Assembly: GCA_937919435.1 (NCBI GenBank)
Contig: CALFRR010000076.1
Location: 1-9,142, forward strand
DNA length: 9,142 nt
Origin: an uncultured Alphaproteobacteria bacterium
Lineage (GTDB): Bacteria; Pseudomonadota; Alphaproteobacteria; Rhizobiales; Ancalomicrobiaceae
Reading direction: 5' to 3'
Shown here: positions 7,700 through 9,142 of the stretch, piece after piece
Layout: each line of letters starts with the position of its first letter
How positions within the stretch are numbered: position 1 is the stretch's first letter
Translations under genes and position numbers: made by a program
Notes under the pieces: model-generated
Database searches by the model: none
What the model was told of the DNA's origin: nothing
What the model saw: the letters and a program-made list of their open reading frames with translations, nothing else

Positions 7700-7769
7700 A
7701 ACGCGCCTTCGGCCGGCCGACCGGTCCCGACGGCAATGGTTGACGGTGCCGCCGCCCTTTCGGCGCGTT
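7700..7769 (+). promoter_or_regulatory. Potentially structured leader of rpmF
   Basis: Within the predicted leader, AACGCGCC (7700-7707) can pair with GGCGCGTT (7762-7769). The enclosed 54 bases contain a further CGGCA...TGCCG hairpin (around 7731-7751) and short palindromes (GGCCGGCC, GACCGGTC). A closing stem around inner hairpins is compatible with a ribosomal-protein autoregulatory leader, but GC-rich sequence folds readily and I cannot compute significance. The rpmF Shine-Dalgarno sequence lies outside the fold. Confidence 0.3.
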
Positions 7770-7812
7770 CCGTCCCCGGTCGGCGTGCCCCTGAATACTG
7801 GAGTTGTGAACG

Positions 7813-7995
7813 ATGGCCGTTCCGAAGAGAAAAACGTCGCCGATGAAGCGCGGCTTCCGGCGTTCCGCGGATGCGCTGAAGGATCCGACCTACGTCGAGG
7901 ACAAGGATTCCGGCGAGCTGCGTCGCCCGCATCACGTCGATCTGAAGACCGGCATGTACCGCGGTCGCCAGATCCTCGAGCCGAAGAGCGAGTGA
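7813..7995 (+). CDS. rpmF: 50S ribosomal protein bL32
   Basis: This 60-residue basic protein of the large ribosomal subunit begins MAVPKRKTSP and continues with the family hallmarks RRSADALKDPTYVEDKDSGE, RRPHH and GMYRGRQ. It has no cysteines, so it is the zinc-independent form, as usual in alphaproteobacteria. Positions 11-15 read MKRGF, where relatives commonly have a Ser/Arg-rich version with RGM, a minor difference. GGAG at 7800-7803 lies nine bases before the ATG, slightly long but acceptable. In many bacteria rpmF precedes plsX and fabH; here it is followed by a terminator-like hairpin and an uncharacterised membrane protein, so it is probably transcribed alone. Confidence 0.98.
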   Translation: MAVPKRKTSPMKRGFRRSADALKDPTYVEDKDSGELRRPHHVDLKTGMYRGRQILEPKSE

Positions 7996-8011
7996 TCCGC
8001 CGATCCGAGCA

Positions 8012-8074
8012 GAGCCCGGCCTTGCGCCGGCTCCGTCTCGTCAACGCCCGAGGGGTCGGCCGTCGCCGGCCCCT
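8012..8074 (+). terminator. Tandem hairpins downstream of rpmF
   Basis: Two hairpins follow the rpmF stop. The first pairs GAGCCCGGC (8012-8020) with GCCGGCTC (8026-8033), with one bulged C. The second pairs AGGGGTCGGC (8051-8060) with GCCGGCCCCT (8065-8074) around a CGTC loop, with a single G-T wobble, and is followed by TCGTCGTAT. The second is the more likely terminator. Neither has a true T-run. Confidence 0.6.
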
Positions 8075-8158
8075 TCGTCGTATCCGGCCCCCGGTCGCGC
8101 CGCCTCCGGCGGTCGCTCCGGCCCCGCTGGGGAGCGCCGGAGTCCCGAGGGGGAAACG

Positions 8159-8548
8159 ATGTTCTCCGGCCTGCCGCTGATCCTCGCACCGCTCCTCGTC
8201 TACGACCTCGTCGTCCTCGGCCTGTTCGGGCCGACCCCGGGCGACCCCTGGGTGCAGCCGGTGTTCACCCTGAGCCTGCCGTCGGACGGGCGGTTCACCC
8301 TGCTCACCGGCGACGTCCTGGTCGTCGCGGCGCTCTGCTGCCTGCTCGCCGATCTGCGGCGGCGGATGCGGCACGGCGTGGTCGCGCGCCTCGACACGGC
8401 GCTGCCGATCGTGGTCCTCCTCCTCCACCTGATCCAGTTCCTGACGGTCGCCGCGGCGGCGACCTCGGTCTTCCTGGTGCTGAGCGTGATCGCCGCGGTC
8501 GATGCGGCGAGCGCCGTCCTGCCGCCGACGCGCGGGCGTCGGGACTGA
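8159..8548 (+). CDS. Small four-helix membrane protein of unknown function
   Basis: I do not recognise a named family. The 129-residue product has four likely transmembrane segments (about residues 5-23, 46-64, 78-98 and 100-120). A Pro/Gly-rich loop of about 20 residues (24-45) lies after the first, and a basic turn (RRRMRHG, 67-73) after the second. By the positive-inside rule the basic turn and the C-terminal tail TRGRRD should face the cytoplasm, leaving the first loop outside or periplasmic. There is no signal peptide cleavage motif beyond the first helix. AGGGGGA ends about five bases before the ATG, a good ribosome binding site, which supports a real gene. It lies 163 bases after rpmF beyond a terminator and converges on the next gene with 22 bases between. 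It may be a conserved uncharacterised Hyphomicrobiales protein. Function unknown. Confidence 0.75.
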   Translation: MFSGLPLILAPLLVYDLVVLGLFGPTPGDPWVQPVFTLSLPSDGRFTLLTGDVLVVAALCCLLADLRRRMRHGVVARLDTALPIVVLLLHLIQFLTVAAAATSVFLVLSVIAAVDAASAVLPPTRGRRD

Positions 8549-8570
8549 CGGTCGGCGCGATCGGAAGATC

Positions 8571-8927
8571 TCAGAGGGCGGCGTCGACCAGCCAGCCGGG
8601 CACTGCGAGGCCGGGACGGTCGAGGGCGCGTTCGTAGGCGGCGATCACCTGAAGGCGCGGCGGCCGGACGAGGCGGCCGGTCATCGTCGCTTCGTGCTCG
8701 CCGGCGAGCTGGGCGAGGAACGGGGCATGGGCGCGATGGCGCACCAGCCGCTCGCGCGGGCTCTCCTCGACGATGCGCGGGCGCAGCGCCACCAGGGCTC
8801 GGCCGGTTTCCTCGCGCGGCGTGTCGCGTCCGGTCGACGGCGCGGCGGTGGCCGGTGCGACCCGGTCGCCGGACCGGACGAAACCGCCCGCCGCTCCCGA
8901 AACGCTGGTCGTTCCACCGATCCGCAT
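8571..8927 (-). CDS. Uncharacterised 118-residue protein, FLAQL-type
   Basis: The first 45 residues are low-complexity (Gly, Ala, Ser, Thr, Pro) and look disordered. The C-terminal half is more ordered: RPRIVEESPRERL (50-61), then APFLAQLAGEH (68-78), and VIAAYERALDRP (94-105). The FLAQL...AAYERA layout resembles small, Ala/Arg-rich conserved hypothetical proteins I associate with Rhizobiales, often ending shortly after AAYxxA. That is from memory and not a domain assignment. There is no signal peptide or membrane helix, so it is likely cytoplasmic. The ATG at 8927 is preceded by GGGAG six bases upstream, a good ribosome binding site. The opposite strand shows no better candidate. Function unknown. 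Confidence 0.68.
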   Translation of the reverse strand: MRIGGTTSVSGAAGGFVRSGDRVAPATAAPSTGRDTPREETGRALVALRPRIVEESPRERLVRHRAHAPFLAQLAGEHEATMTGRLVRPPRLQVIAAYERALDRPGLAVPGWLVDAAL

Positions 8928-8972
8928 CGCGCGCTCCCGAACTCCGGTCGGCCGATCCTCCTCCGGGAGGGT

Positions 8973-8987
8973 GTCCCGAAGTGGGAC
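8973..8987. promoter_or_regulatory. Inverted repeat upstream of the 118-residue gene
   Basis: GTCCC (8973-8977) and GGGAC (8983-8987) flank GAAGT, and two G-T wobbles could extend the stem. It lies 46 bases upstream of the gene at 8571-8927 and 85 bases past the stop of the partial gene at 9072. Read on the minus strand it shares TTCGGGAC and the GTCCC arm with the palindrome at 866-881. It could be a second copy of the same operator or a simple terminator hairpin; no T-run follows. Confidence 0.35.
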
Positions 8988-9071
8988 GTCTCGGCGACCT
9001 TTCGTTCAGAATTTCGCAAGATCGGGGCCAAGCGGCCGAAAACCGGTGGACGGGTGGGGGAGAACGTCGGA

Positions 9072-9142
9072 TCAGGCGCGGAAACGCCAGACCCGGGTGA
9101 GTTTGGAGGTGGCGTCTTCGAGCGCCCGGGTGGTCGGGACCC
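9072..9142 (-). CDS. Probable C-terminal end of an unidentified gene (cut by window edge)
   Basis: A minus-strand frame with no stop enters from the right edge and ends in TGA (complement at 9072-9074). The visible end reads TRALEDATSKLTRVWRFRA. Codons end mostly in G or C, as in the neighbouring genes. With only about 22 codons the protein cannot be identified and chance openness is quite possible in such GC-rich DNA. It would be co-directional with the 118-residue gene, separated by 144 bases. Confidence 0.4.
   Translation of the reverse strand, partial: VPTTRALEDATSKLTRVWRFRA

Larger units (their letters stand above)
7498..7812. other. Non-coding divergent region between ispA and rpmF
   Basis: About 310 bases separate the two starts and I see no gene in them. 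The right part holds the rpmF promoter and leader, listed separately. The left part (about 7498-7640) should hold the ispA promoter. On the minus strand TTGGAC is visible around 7585-7590, but no good -10 hexamer follows at the right distance, so I do not assign a promoter there. Most of the open frames crossing this region are out of register with known proteins. Confidence 0.6.

Noticed and set aside
6359..8428. A 689-codon minus-strand frame over ispA, rpmF and the membrane protein
   Set aside because: It is out of frame with ispA, antisense to rpmF, and Arg/Pro-rich low complexity. It is a shadow frame.

Overview
The window reads as ordinary chromosomal DNA from a very GC-rich alphaproteobacterium. 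Base composition, codon use and several proteins (the cysteine-free bL32, the CybB, FPP synthase and IspG forms, and two small proteins of a kind I associate with Hyphomicrobiales/Rhizobiales) fit that group. The order is an inference; no rRNA marker is present. I found no phage, transposon, CRISPR, toxin-antitoxin or defence genes and no tRNA.

Layout, left to right. At 1-791 (-) lies the N-terminal two thirds of argininosuccinate synthase (argG), cut by the window edge. At 969-2111 (-) is a ChaA-type Ca2+(Na+)/H+ antiporter. It is divergent from ispG at 2255-3502 (+), the [4Fe-4S] enzyme of the MEP isoprenoid pathway. ispG converges on a cytochrome b561/CybB-type membrane haem protein at 3601-4182 (-), with a strong hairpin terminator and a G10 run between them. 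A 336-base non-coding stretch follows; it holds an AT-rich promoter-like island and a 19-pair hairpin. Next are an aldo/keto reductase at 4519-5526 (-) and a divergent LysR regulator at 5641-6528 (+), with an inverted repeat between them that could be the regulator's operator. LysR converges on a farnesyl-diphosphate-synthase-type prenyltransferase at 6565-7497 (-). That gene is divergent from rpmF (bL32) at 7813-7995 (+), which has a good sigma70-like promoter and a leader of roughly 125 nt. The right end has a small four-helix membrane protein at 8159-8548 (+), a 118-residue uncharacterised protein at 8571-8927 (-), and what is probably the last 22 codons of another minus-strand gene at 9072-9142.

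The genes are mostly single transcription units of housekeeping type. ispG and the FPP synthase act in the same isoprenoid route (IspG makes HMBPP, IspH converts it to IPP/DMAPP, FPP synthase condenses these) but are about 3 kb apart and not in one operon. The AKR/LysR pair is the only clear regulator-target arrangement.

I did not find a convincing undescribed system. The items most worth a second look are small non-coding signals: a perfect 16-bp palindrome before argG with a relative near the right end, the AKR/LysR inverted repeat, the structured rpmF leader, and the AT-rich island upstream of cybB.
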